The notes beneath the pieces were generated by a model. That model worked only from the letters and a program-made list of their open reading frames with translations. It was not told where the DNA came from and did no database searches. The position numbers were made by a program, and so were the translations under genes. Positions 31,726 through 40,623 of a stretch of 64,000 nt of DNA are shown piece by piece. Source of the DNA: CADCTP01 sp963849885 (GTDB lineage Bacteria; Actinomycetota; Actinomycetes; Mycobacteriales; CADCTP01); the NCBI GenBank assembly GCA_963849885.1, contig CAWKIV010000010.1, positions 248,001 to 312,000 of the forward strand, written 5' to 3'. Numbering within the stretch: the first letter of the stretch is position 1; every line of letters begins with the position of its first letter.

Positions 31726-33015
31726 ATGCCCCTGACCCCGGTCCTCACGAAGCGCTGGCTGTCGCCCAAGTCCTGGACCCTGGAGACGTACGAGAAGCTC
31801 GAGGGCTACCAGGGCCTGCGCAAGGCGCTCGGCATGCACCCGGACGAGATCATCCAGCTGGTCAAGGACTCCGGCCTGCGCGGCCGCGGCGGTGCCGGCT
31901 TCCCCACGGGCATGAAGTGGGGGTTCATCCCGCAAAACGATGGAAAACCGCATTACGTCGTGGTCAACGCGGACGAGGGCGAGCCCGGCACCTGCCGGGA
32001 CGCGCCGCTGATGATGGCCGACCCGCACTCGCTGATCGAGGGCATCGTCATCGCGTCGTACGCGGTGCGCTGCAACACCGCGTTCATCTACCTGCGCGGC
32101 GAGCTGGTGCACTGCCTGCGCCGGCTGCAGCACGCGGTCCGCGAGGCGTACGAGGCCGGCTACCTCGGGAAAAACATCCTGAAGTCCGGCTTCGACCTGG
32201 AGCTGGTCGTGCACTGCGGCGCCGGGGCGTACATCTGCGGCGAGGAGACGGCCCTGCTCGACTCGCTGGAGGGCTACCGCGGCCAGCCCCGGCTGAAGCC
32301 GCCGTTCCCGGCCACGCACGGGCTCTACGCGTCGCCGACGGTGGTCAACAACGTCGGCACGCTGGCCAGCGTGCCGGCGATCGTGCTCGGCGGCGCCGGC
32401 TGGTGGAAGGCGATGGGCCCGGAGAAGTCGCCGGGCACCTCGATCTTCTCGCTGTCCGGCCGGGTCGTCCGCCCGGGGCAGTACGAGGCGCCGATGGGCA
32501 CCACCCTGCGCGAGCTGCTGGACATGGCCGGCGGCATCCGGCCCGGCCACGAGCTGAAGTTCTGGACCCCGGGCGGCTCCTCCACGCCGCTGTTCACGGC
32601 CGAGCACCTGGACGTGCCGCTGGACTTCGACGAGGTGGCCAAGGCCGGCTCGATGAACGGGACCAGCGCGCTGCAGATCTTCGACGACTCCGACAGCGTG
32701 GTCTACGCGGTCTACAAGTGGACCACCTTCTACGCGCACGAGTCCTGCGGCAAGTGCACACCCTGCCGCGAGGGGACGTACTGGATGGTCCAGATCCTGG
32801 GCCGGATCCTGGCCGGCGAGGGCACCACCGAGGACCTGGACACCCTGCTGGACACCTGCGACAACATCCTGGGCCGGTCGTTCTGCGCGCTCGGCGACGG
32901 GGCGACCAGCCCGATCACCTCCGCCCTGCAGTACTTCCGGTCGGAGTTCGAGGACTACATCTCCGGCCGCATCCCGCCCCGGCTGCGGTCGGCCGAGCTC
33001 GCTGGAGCGCACTGA
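31726..33015 (+). CDS. nuoF: NADH-quinone oxidoreductase subunit F (cluster 1)
   Basis: This 429-residue subunit oxidises NADH. It has the NADH site GLRGRGGAGFPTGMKW, the FMN site YICGEETALLDSLEG, and the 4Fe-4S ligands in ESCGKCTPCREGT with the fourth Cys in FCALGD. A GAAGGGAGGG ribosome site precedes the ATG at 31726. Its presence with NuoE and NuoG makes cluster 1 a true NADH-dependent complex. Confidence 0.96.
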   Translation: MPLTPVLTKRWLSPKSWTLETYEKLEGYQGLRKALGMHPDEIIQLVKDSGLRGRGGAGFPTGMKWGFIPQNDGKPHYVVVNADEGEPGTCRDAPLMMADPHSLIEGIVIASYAVRCNTAFIYLRGELVHCLRRLQHAVREAYEAGYLGKNILKSGFDLELVVHCGAGAYICGEETALLDSLEGYRGQPRLKPPFPATHGLYASPTVVNNVGTLASVPAIVLGGAGWWKAMGPEKSPGTSIFSLSGRVVRPGQYEAPMGTTLRELLDMAGGIRPGHELKFWTPGGSSTPLFTAEHLDVPLDFDEVAKAGSMNGTSALQIFDDSDSVVYAVYKWTTFYAHESCGKCTPCREGTYWMVQILGRILAGEGTTEDLDTLLDTCDNILGRSFCALGDGATSPITSALQYFRSEFEDYISGRIPPRLRSAELAGAH

Positions 33016-33016
33016 C

Positions 33017-35557
33017 ATGACGCTGGCGCCCGACCGTCCGGCCCAGCCGGAGCAGCTGGAGCTGGTCTCCGTCACGGTGGACGGCTTCGAGCTGCGGGTG
33101 CCCAAGGGCACCCTGATCATCCGTGCCGCCGAGCAGCTCGGCGTGCAGATCCCGCGCTTCTGCGACCACCCGCTGCTCGACCCGATCGGCGCCTGCCGGC
33201 AGTGCCTGGTCGAGGTGGAGGGCCAGCGCAAGCCGGTGGCCTCCTGCACCACCACGGTCGCCGACGGCATGGTGATCAAGACCCAGCTGTCCTCCCCGGT
33301 GGCCGACAAGGCGCAGCAGGGCACCATGGAGCTGCTGCTGATCAACCACCCGCTGGACTGCCCGGTCTGCGACAAGGGCGGCGAGTGCCCGCTGCAAAAC
33401 CAGGCGCTCAGCAACGGGCGGGCCGACTCCCGCTTCCGGGACGTCAAGCGGACCTACCCGAAGCCCATCGCGATCTCCTCGCAGGTGCTGCTGGACCGGG
33501 AGCGGTGCGTGCTGTGCGCCCGCTGCACCCGCTTCTCCGAGCAGGTCGCCGGCGACCCGTTCATCGAGCTGTTCGAGCGGGGCGCGCTGGAGCAGGTCGG
33601 GGTGTACGAGGACGAGCCGTTCGAGTCCTACTTCTCCGGCAACACCGTGCAGATCTGCCCGGTCGGCGCGCTGACCAGCGCGGCGTACCGGTTCCGGGCC
33701 CGGCCGTTCGACCTGATGTCGACGCCGGGGGTGTGCGAGCACTGCGCCTCCGGCTGCGCGCTGCGCACCGACTGGCGGCGCGGCAAGGTGATGCGCCGGC
33801 TGGCCGCCGACGACCCGGCGGTCAACGAGGAGTGGAACTGCGACAAGGGCCGGTTCGCCTTCAGCTACGTCAACCAGACCGACCGGCTGACCGTCCCGCT
33901 GGTCCGGGACGAGCAGTCCGGCGCGCTGGTCGAGGCGTCCTGGACCGAGGCGCTGGAGCGGGCCGCGGAGGGGCTGCGCGAGGCGCGCGACTCCGGCGGC
34001 GTCGGCGTGCTGCCCGGCGGGCGGCTCACCCTCGAGGACGCGTACGCGTACGCCAAGTTCGCCCGGCTGGCGCTGGAGACCAACGACGTGGACGGCCGGG
34101 CCCGCCCGGTCGGCGCGGCGTCGGAGGAGCTGGACTTCCTGGCCGCCCGGGTGGCCGGGGTGGGGCCGGAGACCGGCGCGGTGACGTACGGGGAGCTGGA
34201 GGCGGCGCCGGCGGTGCTGCTGGTCGGCTTCGAGCCGGAGGAGGAGTCGCCGATCGTCTTCCTCCGGCTGCGCAAGGCCGCCCGCAAGCGCGGCCAGCGG
34301 CTGTTCGCGGTCGCGCCGTGGCTGACCGGCGGGGTGCGCAAGGCCTTCGGCACGCTGCTGGCGACCGTGCCGGGGGAGGAGCCGCGGGTGCTGCGCGCGC
34401 TCGCCGTCCCCGGCCGGGCCGGCGACGCGCCGGTCACCGCGCTGCCGGCCGACCCGCCGGCGCAGACGGTCGCCGGCGCGATGGCGGCCGGCCGGCCCGG
34501 TGCGGTCACCGAGGACGCGGTCCGCGCCGCCGCCGACGCGCTGCGGGTGCACGGCGCGGTGATCCTGGTCGGTGAGCGGGCGGCCGAGGTGCCCGGGCTG
34601 CTCACCGCCGCGGCCGGGCTGGCCACCGCGACCGGCGCCCGGCTGGCCTGGGTGCCGCGGCGGGCCGGCGAGCGGCCGGTGGTGGACGCGGGTGCGCTGC
34701 CGACGCTGCTGCCCGGCGGCCGCCGGGTCGCCGACGACGCCGCCCGCGGCGAGGTCGAGGCGGTCTGGGGCTCGCTGCTGCCGACCACGCCCGGCCGGGA
34801 CGTGGCCGGCATCGTCGCCGCCGCGGCCGCCGGCGAGCTGTCCGCGCTGCTGGTCGGCGGCGTCGACCTCGACGACCTGCCGGACCCGCGGGCGGCGCAC
34901 GCGGCGCTGGAGCGGGTCGGCTTCGTGGTCAGCCTGGAGATCCGCCGGTCCTCGGTGACCGAGCACGCCGACGTGGTGCTGCCGGTGGCTCCGGTGGTGG
35001 AGAAGGCCGGCACGTTCGTGGACTGGGAGGGCCGGTCGCGCCCGTTCGCGGAGACCCTGCGCAGCACCGGCGCGCTGACCGACAGCCGGGTGCTGCACGC
35101 GCTCGCCGACGAGCTGGACGTCGAGCTCGGGCTGCCGACGGTGGAGGCGATCCGGGCCGAGCTGGCCCGGGTGGGCACCACCCGCCGGCCCCGCTCGGCC
35201 GACCCGTCGGTGGCCGCGGCCGAGCCGGCGCGAGCCGGCCGCGGCCAGGCCGTGCTGGCGACCTGGCGGCAGCTGCTCGACCGCGGCTCGCTGCAGGACG
35301 GCGAGCCGCATCTGGCCGGCACGGCGAAGGACCCGGTGGCCGTGTTGTCCCCGGCCACCGCGGCCGAGCTGGGCGTGACCGACGGCGCCAAGGTGACCGT
35401 GCGGACCGGGCGGGGTGCGGTGACGCTGCCGGCCCGGCTGGCGCCGATGCCGGACGGCGTGGTGTGGGTGCCGGCCAACTCACCCGGCTCGGCGGTGCGG
35501 CCCACCCTCGGGGTCGGGGCCGGCGCCGTGGTGGAGATCAGCGGAGGTGCGGCGTGA
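33017..35557 (+). CDS. nuoG: NADH-quinone oxidoreductase subunit G (cluster 1)
   Basis: This 846-residue subunit carries a chain of iron-sulfur clusters. Visible ligand sets are CRQCLVEVEG and ASC (2Fe-2S), CPVCDKGGECPLQ (with His), CVLCARCTRFSEQ with CPVGAL (4Fe-4S), and CEHCASGCALR of the molybdopterin-oxidoreductase-like domain. The C-terminal half is the degenerate oxidoreductase domain without a metal site. One base separates it from nuoF. GTG/ATG of nuoH overlap its stop. Confidence 0.95.
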   Translation: MTLAPDRPAQPEQLELVSVTVDGFELRVPKGTLIIRAAEQLGVQIPRFCDHPLLDPIGACRQCLVEVEGQRKPVASCTTTVADGMVIKTQLSSPVADKAQQGTMELLLINHPLDCPVCDKGGECPLQNQALSNGRADSRFRDVKRTYPKPIAISSQVLLDRERCVLCARCTRFSEQVAGDPFIELFERGALEQVGVYEDEPFESYFSGNTVQICPVGALTSAAYRFRARPFDLMSTPGVCEHCASGCALRTDWRRGKVMRRLAADDPAVNEEWNCDKGRFAFSYVNQTDRLTVPLVRDEQSGALVEASWTEALERAAEGLREARDSGGVGVLPGGRLTLEDAYAYAKFARLALETNDVDGRARPVGAASEELDFLAARVAGVGPETGAVTYGELEAAPAVLLVGFEPEEESPIVFLRLRKAARKRGQRLFAVAPWLTGGVRKAFGTLLATVPGEEPRVLRALAVPGRAGDAPVTALPADPPAQTVAGAMAAGRPGAVTEDAVRAAADALRVHGAVILVGERAAEVPGLLTAAAGLATATGARLAWVPRRAGERPVVDAGALPTLLPGGRRVADDAARGEVEAVWGSLLPTTPGRDVAGIVAAAAAGELSALLVGGVDLDDLPDPRAAHAALERVGFVVSLEIRRSSVTEHADVVLPVAPVVEKAGTFVDWEGRSRPFAETLRSTGALTDSRVLHALADELDVELGLPTVEAIRAELARVGTTRRPRSADPSVAAAEPARAGRGQAVLATWRQLLDRGSLQDGEPHLAGTAKDPVAVLSPATAAELGVTDGAKVTVRTGRGAVTLPARLAPMPDGVVWVPANSPGSAVRPTLGVGAGAVVEISGGAA

Positions 35558-36960
35558 TGCTGGCAGCTGACCCGACGCTGGAGGACTTCGGCAACGACCC
35601 GTTCTGGCTGGTGCTGCTGAAGGTCGTCGCGGTCTTCGTCTTCCTGGTCGTGATGACCCTCTTCTCGATCGTCTTCGAGCGGAAGGTCGTCGCCCGCATG
35701 CAAAACCGGGTCGGCCCCAACCGGGTCGGCCCGCGGGGCTCGCTGCAGAGCCTGGCGGACGGGCTGAAGCTGGCCTTCAAGGAAGACATCATGCCGGCCC
35801 TCGCCGACAAGCCGGTCTTCTTCCTGGCCCCGATCCTGGCCACGGTGCCGGCCTTCCTCGCGTTCTCGGTGATCCCGTTCGGTCCGATGGTGTCGATCTT
35901 CGGCCACGAGACCCCGCTGCAGCTGACCGACCTGCCGGTCGGCGTGCTCATCGTCTTCGCCTGCAGCTCGCTGGGCATCTACGGCATCGTGCTGTCCGGC
36001 TGGGCGTCCGGGTCCAACTACCCGCTGCTCGGCGGGCTGCGCTCGGCCGCCCAGATGATCTCGTACGAGGTCGCGATGGGGCTCTCGCTGGTCGCGGTCT
36101 TCCTCTACGCCGGGACCATGTCGACCTCCGGCGTGGTCGCCGCGCAGGCCGGCGGCGGCACCTTCGAGCTGCTGGGCGCCACCTTCGACGCCCCGGCCTG
36201 GTATGCGGTGCTGCTGTTCCCGTCCTTCATCATCTACTCGATCGCCGTGGTCGGGGAGACCAACCGCGCGCCGTTCGACCTGCCGGAGGCCGAGTCCGAG
36301 CTCGTCGGCGGCTTCCACACCGAATACTCGTCGCTGAAGTTCGCGCTGTTCTTCCTGGCCGAGTACATCAACATGGTCACCGTCTCCGCGCTGGCGACCA
36401 CGCTGTTCCTCGGTGGCTGGCGGGCGCCGTGGCCGATCACGGCCGTGTGGGAGGGCGCCAACTCCGGCTGGTGGCCGATCCTCTGGTTCTCCATCAAGGT
36501 GATCGGCGGCATCTTCTGGTTCGTCTGGCTGCGGGGCACCCTGCCGCGGATGCGGTACGACCAGTTCATGCAGTTCGGCTGGAAGGTGCTGGTGCCGGTC
36601 GGGCTGGGCTGGATCCTGGCGATCGGCACGTTCAGCGTGCTGCGCAGCGAGGGCCGCAGCGTCGGCGAGCTGCTGCTGGTCGTCGCGGTGGTCGGCCTGC
36701 TCGCGGTGCTCACCGTGGCGCTGTTCGAGGGACGCGGCCGGGCCGACGAGGACGACGACGAGGAAGCGGACGAGGCACGGCCGGCCGGCGTCGGCCGGGG
36801 CCGGGCCGGCGACGGCCACACCGCCTTCCCGATCCCGCCGATGGACCTGGTGGTGCCGCCGTCACCGCGGCTGCGGGCCCGGGAGCCGGTGACGGTGCCC
36901 AGCGCACCCACCGGGGGCGGCTCCGACTCCGAGACGGACCCGACAGGGGAGACCCGCTGA
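35557..36960 (+). CDS. nuoH: NADH-quinone oxidoreductase subunit H (cluster 1)
   Basis: This 467-residue subunit of the membrane arm contacts quinone: ERKVVARMQNRVGPNRVGP, the GETNRAPFDLPEAESELVGG loop and FHTEYSSLKFALFFLAEY are all present. The last 75 residues form a charged Asp/Glu then Pro-rich tail absent from the short NuoH of cluster 2. A GTG three bases upstream (35554) is an alternative start; GGAGG lies 9 bases before the chosen ATG. Confidence 0.94.
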   Translation: MLAADPTLEDFGNDPFWLVLLKVVAVFVFLVVMTLFSIVFERKVVARMQNRVGPNRVGPRGSLQSLADGLKLAFKEDIMPALADKPVFFLAPILATVPAFLAFSVIPFGPMVSIFGHETPLQLTDLPVGVLIVFACSSLGIYGIVLSGWASGSNYPLLGGLRSAAQMISYEVAMGLSLVAVFLYAGTMSTSGVVAAQAGGGTFELLGATFDAPAWYAVLLFPSFIIYSIAVVGETNRAPFDLPEAESELVGGFHTEYSSLKFALFFLAEYINMVTVSALATTLFLGGWRAPWPITAVWEGANSGWWPILWFSIKVIGGIFWFVWLRGTLPRMRYDQFMQFGWKVLVPVGLGWILAIGTFSVLRSEGRSVGELLLVVAVVGLLAVLTVALFEGRGRADEDDDEEADEARPAGVGRGRAGDGHTAFPIPPMDLVVPPSPRLRAREPVTVPSAPTGGGSDSETDPTGETR

Positions 36961-37598
36961 TGTTCGATGCGGTCAAGGGGTTCGGCCTGACCTTCGCGCA
37001 GATGTTCCGCAAGGTCGTGACCGACAAGTACCCCGAGGTCATGAAGCCGACCGCGCCGCGCTACCACGGGCGGCACGTGCTCAACCGGCACCCGGACGGG
37101 CTGGAGAAGTGCGTCGGCTGCGAGCTGTGCGCGTGGGCCTGCCCGGCGGACGCGATCTACGTGGAGGGCGGCGACAACACCGAGGAGGCGCGCTTCTCCC
37201 CGGGCGAGCGGTACGGCGCCGTTTACCAGATCAACTACCTGCGCTGTATCTTCTGCGGGCTGTGCATCGAGGCGTGCCCGACCCGGTCGCTGACGATGAC
37301 CAACGAGTACGAGCTGGCCGACCGCAGCCGGCAGGACCTCATCTTCACGAAGGAGCAGCTGTTGGCCCCGCTGCTGCCCGGGATGGAGGCGCCGCCGCAC
37401 CCGATGCGGCTGGGTGACTCCGACCAGGCCTACTACGTGGACGTGCCCTCCCGGGCCGCCAGCCGGGCCGCCGACTCCACCCCGGGCGGCCCGCAGCCGA
37501 CGGTGCCCACGGCGGAGACGGCCCAGGCCGGGCTGCCGGTCAACACCGACCCGGACCCCGACAGCTTCGCCATGTCCGACCGGGACGGAAACCGGTGA
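36960..37598 (+). CDS. nuoI: NADH-quinone oxidoreductase subunit I (cluster 1)
   Basis: This 212-residue subunit holds two 4Fe-4S clusters: CVGCELCAWACPADAI and CIFCGLCIEACPTRS. It passes electrons from NuoG to NuoB. A low-complexity C-terminal tail of about 45 residues follows the conserved YYVDVP end. It overlaps nuoH by one base (TGATG) and nuoJ by 4 bases (GTGA). Confidence 0.95.
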   Translation: MFDAVKGFGLTFAQMFRKVVTDKYPEVMKPTAPRYHGRHVLNRHPDGLEKCVGCELCAWACPADAIYVEGGDNTEEARFSPGERYGAVYQINYLRCIFCGLCIEACPTRSLTMTNEYELADRSRQDLIFTKEQLLAPLLPGMEAPPHPMRLGDSDQAYYVDVPSRAASRAADSTPGGPQPTVPTAETAQAGLPVNTDPDPDSFAMSDRDGNR

Positions 37599-38383
37599 CC
37601 GGGACGCTCGCGGCGGCCGCGGAGCTGTCCACCGGGGAGACCGTCACCTTCTGGATCCTCGGCCCGGTCGCGCTGGCCGGCGCCTTCGGCACCGTGCTGG
37701 CCCGCAACGCGATCCACTCGGCGCTCTTCCTGGTGATGACGATGGCCTCGCTCGGGGCCTTCTACTTCGTCCAGGAGGCGCCGTTCCTCGGCGCGGTGCA
37801 GATCATCGTCTACACCGGCGCGATCATGATCCTCTTCCTGTTCGTGCTCATGCTGGTCGGCCGGGACTCCAGCGACTCGATCGTGGAGACGCTGCGCGGG
37901 CAGCGGGTGGCCGCCACCCTCTTCGGCATCGGCTTCGCCGGGCTGGCCGGCGGCGGCATCTACCGGGCCCTGGACGAGACCCCGATGGTCGGCCTGGCCG
38001 ACGCGAACGCGGGCGGCGGCAACGTCATCCGGATCGCCGAGCTGCTGTTCACCAAATACCTGATCGCCTTCGAGCTCACCTCGGCGCTGCTGATCACCGC
38101 GGCGGTCGGCGCCATGGTGCTCGCGCACATCGAGCGTGAGCCGGGCGAGCGGCGCACCCAGCGGCAGCTGTCCCGGCAGCGCTACCGCTCGGCCCGGCCG
38201 CAGCCGCTGCCCGGCCCGGGCGTCTTCGCCACCACCAACTCGATCGCGGCCCCGGCGCTGCTGCCGGACGGCACGGTCTCCGAGGACAGCATCTCGCCGC
38301 TCGTCGACCCGCGGCTGCCGGACGAGCCCGACCTCGGGGTGAGCCCGGCGGCGCTGGAGTCCGGCCGGGAGGCGGCGCGATGA
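37595..38383 (+). CDS. nuoJ: NADH-quinone oxidoreductase subunit J (cluster 1)
   Basis: This 262-residue membrane subunit has five helices. Family landmarks are VLARNAIHSALFLVMT, the QEAPFLGAVQIIVYTGAIMILFLFVLML pi-bulge helix and TSALLITAAVGAMVLAH. The last 90 residues are a hydrophilic tail. A GTG start overlaps the nuoI stop. Confidence 0.94.
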   Translation: MTGTLAAAAELSTGETVTFWILGPVALAGAFGTVLARNAIHSALFLVMTMASLGAFYFVQEAPFLGAVQIIVYTGAIMILFLFVLMLVGRDSSDSIVETLRGQRVAATLFGIGFAGLAGGGIYRALDETPMVGLADANAGGGNVIRIAELLFTKYLIAFELTSALLITAAVGAMVLAHIEREPGERRTQRQLSRQRYRSARPQPLPGPGVFATTNSIAAPALLPDGTVSEDSISPLVDPRLPDEPDLGVSPAALESGREAAR

Positions 38384-38679
38384 GCCCGACCTACTACCTG
38401 GTGCTGTCCGCCGCGCTGTTCACCATCGGCGCGGTCGGGGTGCTGGTGCGGCGCAACGCGATCGTGGTCTTCATGTGCGTCGAGCTGATGCTCAACGCGG
38501 TGAACCTGACCCTGGTCACCTTCGCCCGGATCAACGGCACGCTGGACGGGCAGGTGCTGGCCTTCTTCGTGATGGTGGTGGCCGCGGCCGAGGTCGTGGT
38601 CGGGTTGGCCATCATCATGTCGATCTTCCGGACCCGTCGCTCGGCCTCCGTCGACGACGCCAACCTTCTCAAGTACTAG
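38380..38679 (+). CDS. nuoK: NADH-quinone oxidoreductase subunit K (cluster 1)
   Basis: This 99-residue three-helix subunit is of standard family length, with VLVRRNAIVVFMCVELMLNAVN containing the conserved Glu of helix 2, and AAAEVVVGLAIIM containing the Glu of helix 3. It overlaps nuoJ by 4 bases. It is a useful length standard for the longer copy in cluster 2. Confidence 0.95.
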   Translation: MSPTYYLVLSAALFTIGAVGVLVRRNAIVVFMCVELMLNAVNLTLVTFARINGTLDGQVLAFFVMVVAAAEVVVGLAIIMSIFRTRRSASVDDANLLKY

Positions 38680-38688
38680 GGGTTGACG

Positions 38689-40623
38689 GTGACGCTCGCC
38701 AGCGAGGCCCCCGAGCTGATCGAGGCCAGCGGGTCGCTGCAGCAGGGCGCGTGGCTGCTGGTCGCGCTGCCGGTGCTGTCCGCCGCCGTGCTGCTGCTCG
38801 GCGGCCGGCGGACCGACAAGTGGGGCCACCTGCTCGGGGTCGCGATCCCGGTCGTGCTGTTCGTGTACGGCCTGCTGCTCTTCTTCGACGTCCGCGGGCT
38901 GCCCGCCGAGGAGCGCAGCCGCGACCTGCACCTGTGGTCGTGGATTCCGGTCGGCTCGCTGCAGGTGGACATGGGTCTGCTGCTGGACCCGCTGTCGCTG
39001 ACCTTCGTGCTGCTGATCACCGGGGTCGGCTCGCTGATCCACATCTACTCCATCGGCTACATGGAGCACGACCCGGGCCGGCGCCGCTTCTTCGGCTACC
39101 TCAACCTCTTCGTCGCGGCGATGCTGCTGCTGGTGCTCGGCGACAACTTCGTGGTGCTCTACCTCGGCTGGGAGGGCGTCGGTCTGGCGTCGTACCTGCT
39201 GATCGCCTGGTATACCGAGCGCCCGTCGGCGGCCACCGCGGCGAAGAAGGCGTTCATCATGAACCGGGTCGGCGACGCCGGCCTGGCCATCGCGATCTTC
39301 CTGATGTTCTCCACCTTCGGGGTGGTGTCCTTCTCCGGCGTCTTCGGCGCGATCGGCGGGGCCAGCGAGGGCGTGGCCACCGCGCTCGGGCTGCTGCTCC
39401 TGCTCGGCGCGTGCGGCAAGTCCGGCCAGATCCCGCTTCAGGCCTGGCTCCCGGACGCGATGGAGGGCCCGACACCGGTCTCCGCGCTGATCCATGCGGC
39501 AACCATGGTCACCGCGGGCGTCTACCTGATCGCCCGGGCCAACCCGATCTTCGACGCGGCACCGGCCGCACAGCTCGCCGTGGTCATCGTCGGCACGGCC
39601 ACGCTGCTCTACGGCGCGATCATCGGCGCGGCCAAGGACGACATCAAGCGCGTGCTGGCGTACTCGACGGTCAGCCAGATCGGCTACATGTTCCTCGCCG
39701 TCGGCCTCGGCCCGGCCGCCTACGCGCTGGGCATCCTGCACCTGCTCACCCACGGCTTCTTCAAGGCCGGGCTCTTCCTCGGCGCCGGCTCGGTCATGCA
39801 CGGCATGAACGACCAGGTCGACATGCGCCGCTTCGGCGGGCTGTGGAAGATCATGCCGATCACCTTCTGGACCTTCACGGCCGGATACCTGGCGCTGATC
39901 GGGCTGCCGCCGTTCTCCGGCTTCTTCTCCAAGGACCCGATCATCCACGCCGCCTTCGACCGGCCGGGCTGGACCGGCTGGGTGTTCGGCGGGGTAGCGC
40001 TGTTCGCCGCCGGGCTGACGGCCTACTACATGACCCGGCTGATGATCATGACGTTCTTCGGCGAGCGGCGGTGGACCGACGACGTGCACCCGCACGAGTC
40101 GCCGACGGTGATGACCGTCCCGATGCTGATCCTGGCGGTCGGCTCGGTCGGCGCCGGCGCCTTCCTGGTCAGCGGCGACCGGCTGGTGCACTGGCTGGAG
40201 CCGGTGTTCGGACCGGAGCCGGAGGTGGTGCAGAAGATCTCCGAGCTGTCGGTGTCCGTGCTGACCGTGGCCTTCGCGCTCGGCGGGATGGCCGCGGCCT
40301 GGTTCGTCTTCGGTCGGTCGCCGGTGCCGACCACCGAGCCGGCCCGGGTCTCGGCGGTCACCGTGGCGGCCCGGCGCAACCTCTACGCCGACGCCTTCAA
40401 CGAGACCGTCTTCATGCGGCCGGGCATGTGGCTGGACCGCTTCCTGGTGTGGTTCGACAACCGCGGGGTGGACGGCGCCGTGAACGGCGTGGCCGCCGGC
40501 CTCGGGGGCGGGTCGGGCCGGCTGCGTCGGCTGCAGACCGGCTTCGTCCGCTCGTACGCCCTGTCGATGCTCGGCGGCTCCCTGGTCGTCGTGGCGTCCC
40601 TGCTGGCAGTGAGGTTCGTCTGA
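38689..40623 (+). CDS. nuoL: NADH-quinone oxidoreductase subunit L (cluster 1)
   Basis: This subunit of about 644 residues is the distal antiporter-like pump. It has LYLGWEGVGLASYLLIAWY with the channel Glu, the AWLPDAMEGPTPVSALIHAATMVTAGVYL motif, and the long C-terminal helix HL with its end helix. GTG at 38689 fits AGGGG spacing; a TTG at 38683 would add two residues. The stop overlaps the nuoM start (TGATG). Confidence 0.94.
   Translation: MTLASEAPELIEASGSLQQGAWLLVALPVLSAAVLLLGGRRTDKWGHLLGVAIPVVLFVYGLLLFFDVRGLPAEERSRDLHLWSWIPVGSLQVDMGLLLDPLSLTFVLLITGVGSLIHIYSIGYMEHDPGRRRFFGYLNLFVAAMLLLVLGDNFVVLYLGWEGVGLASYLLIAWYTERPSAATAAKKAFIMNRVGDAGLAIAIFLMFSTFGVVSFSGVFGAIGGASEGVATALGLLLLLGACGKSGQIPLQAWLPDAMEGPTPVSALIHAATMVTAGVYLIARANPIFDAAPAAQLAVVIVGTATLLYGAIIGAAKDDIKRVLAYSTVSQIGYMFLAVGLGPAAYALGILHLLTHGFFKAGLFLGAGSVMHGMNDQVDMRRFGGLWKIMPITFWTFTAGYLALIGLPPFSGFFSKDPIIHAAFDRPGWTGWVFGGVALFAAGLTAYYMTRLMIMTFFGERRWTDDVHPHESPTVMTVPMLILAVGSVGAGAFLVSGDRLVHWLEPVFGPEPEVVQKISELSVSVLTVAFALGGMAAAWFVFGRSPVPTTEPARVSAVTVAARRNLYADAFNETVFMRPGMWLDRFLVWFDNRGVDGAVNGVAAGLGGGSGRLRRLQTGFVRSYALSMLGGSLVVVASLLAVRFV

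Noticed and set aside
30501..33020. A literal 839-residue open frame covering nuoE and most of nuoF.
   Set aside because: Its second half is nuoF read out of frame (Arg/His/Pro-rich); nuoF itself is intact in another frame with all motifs.
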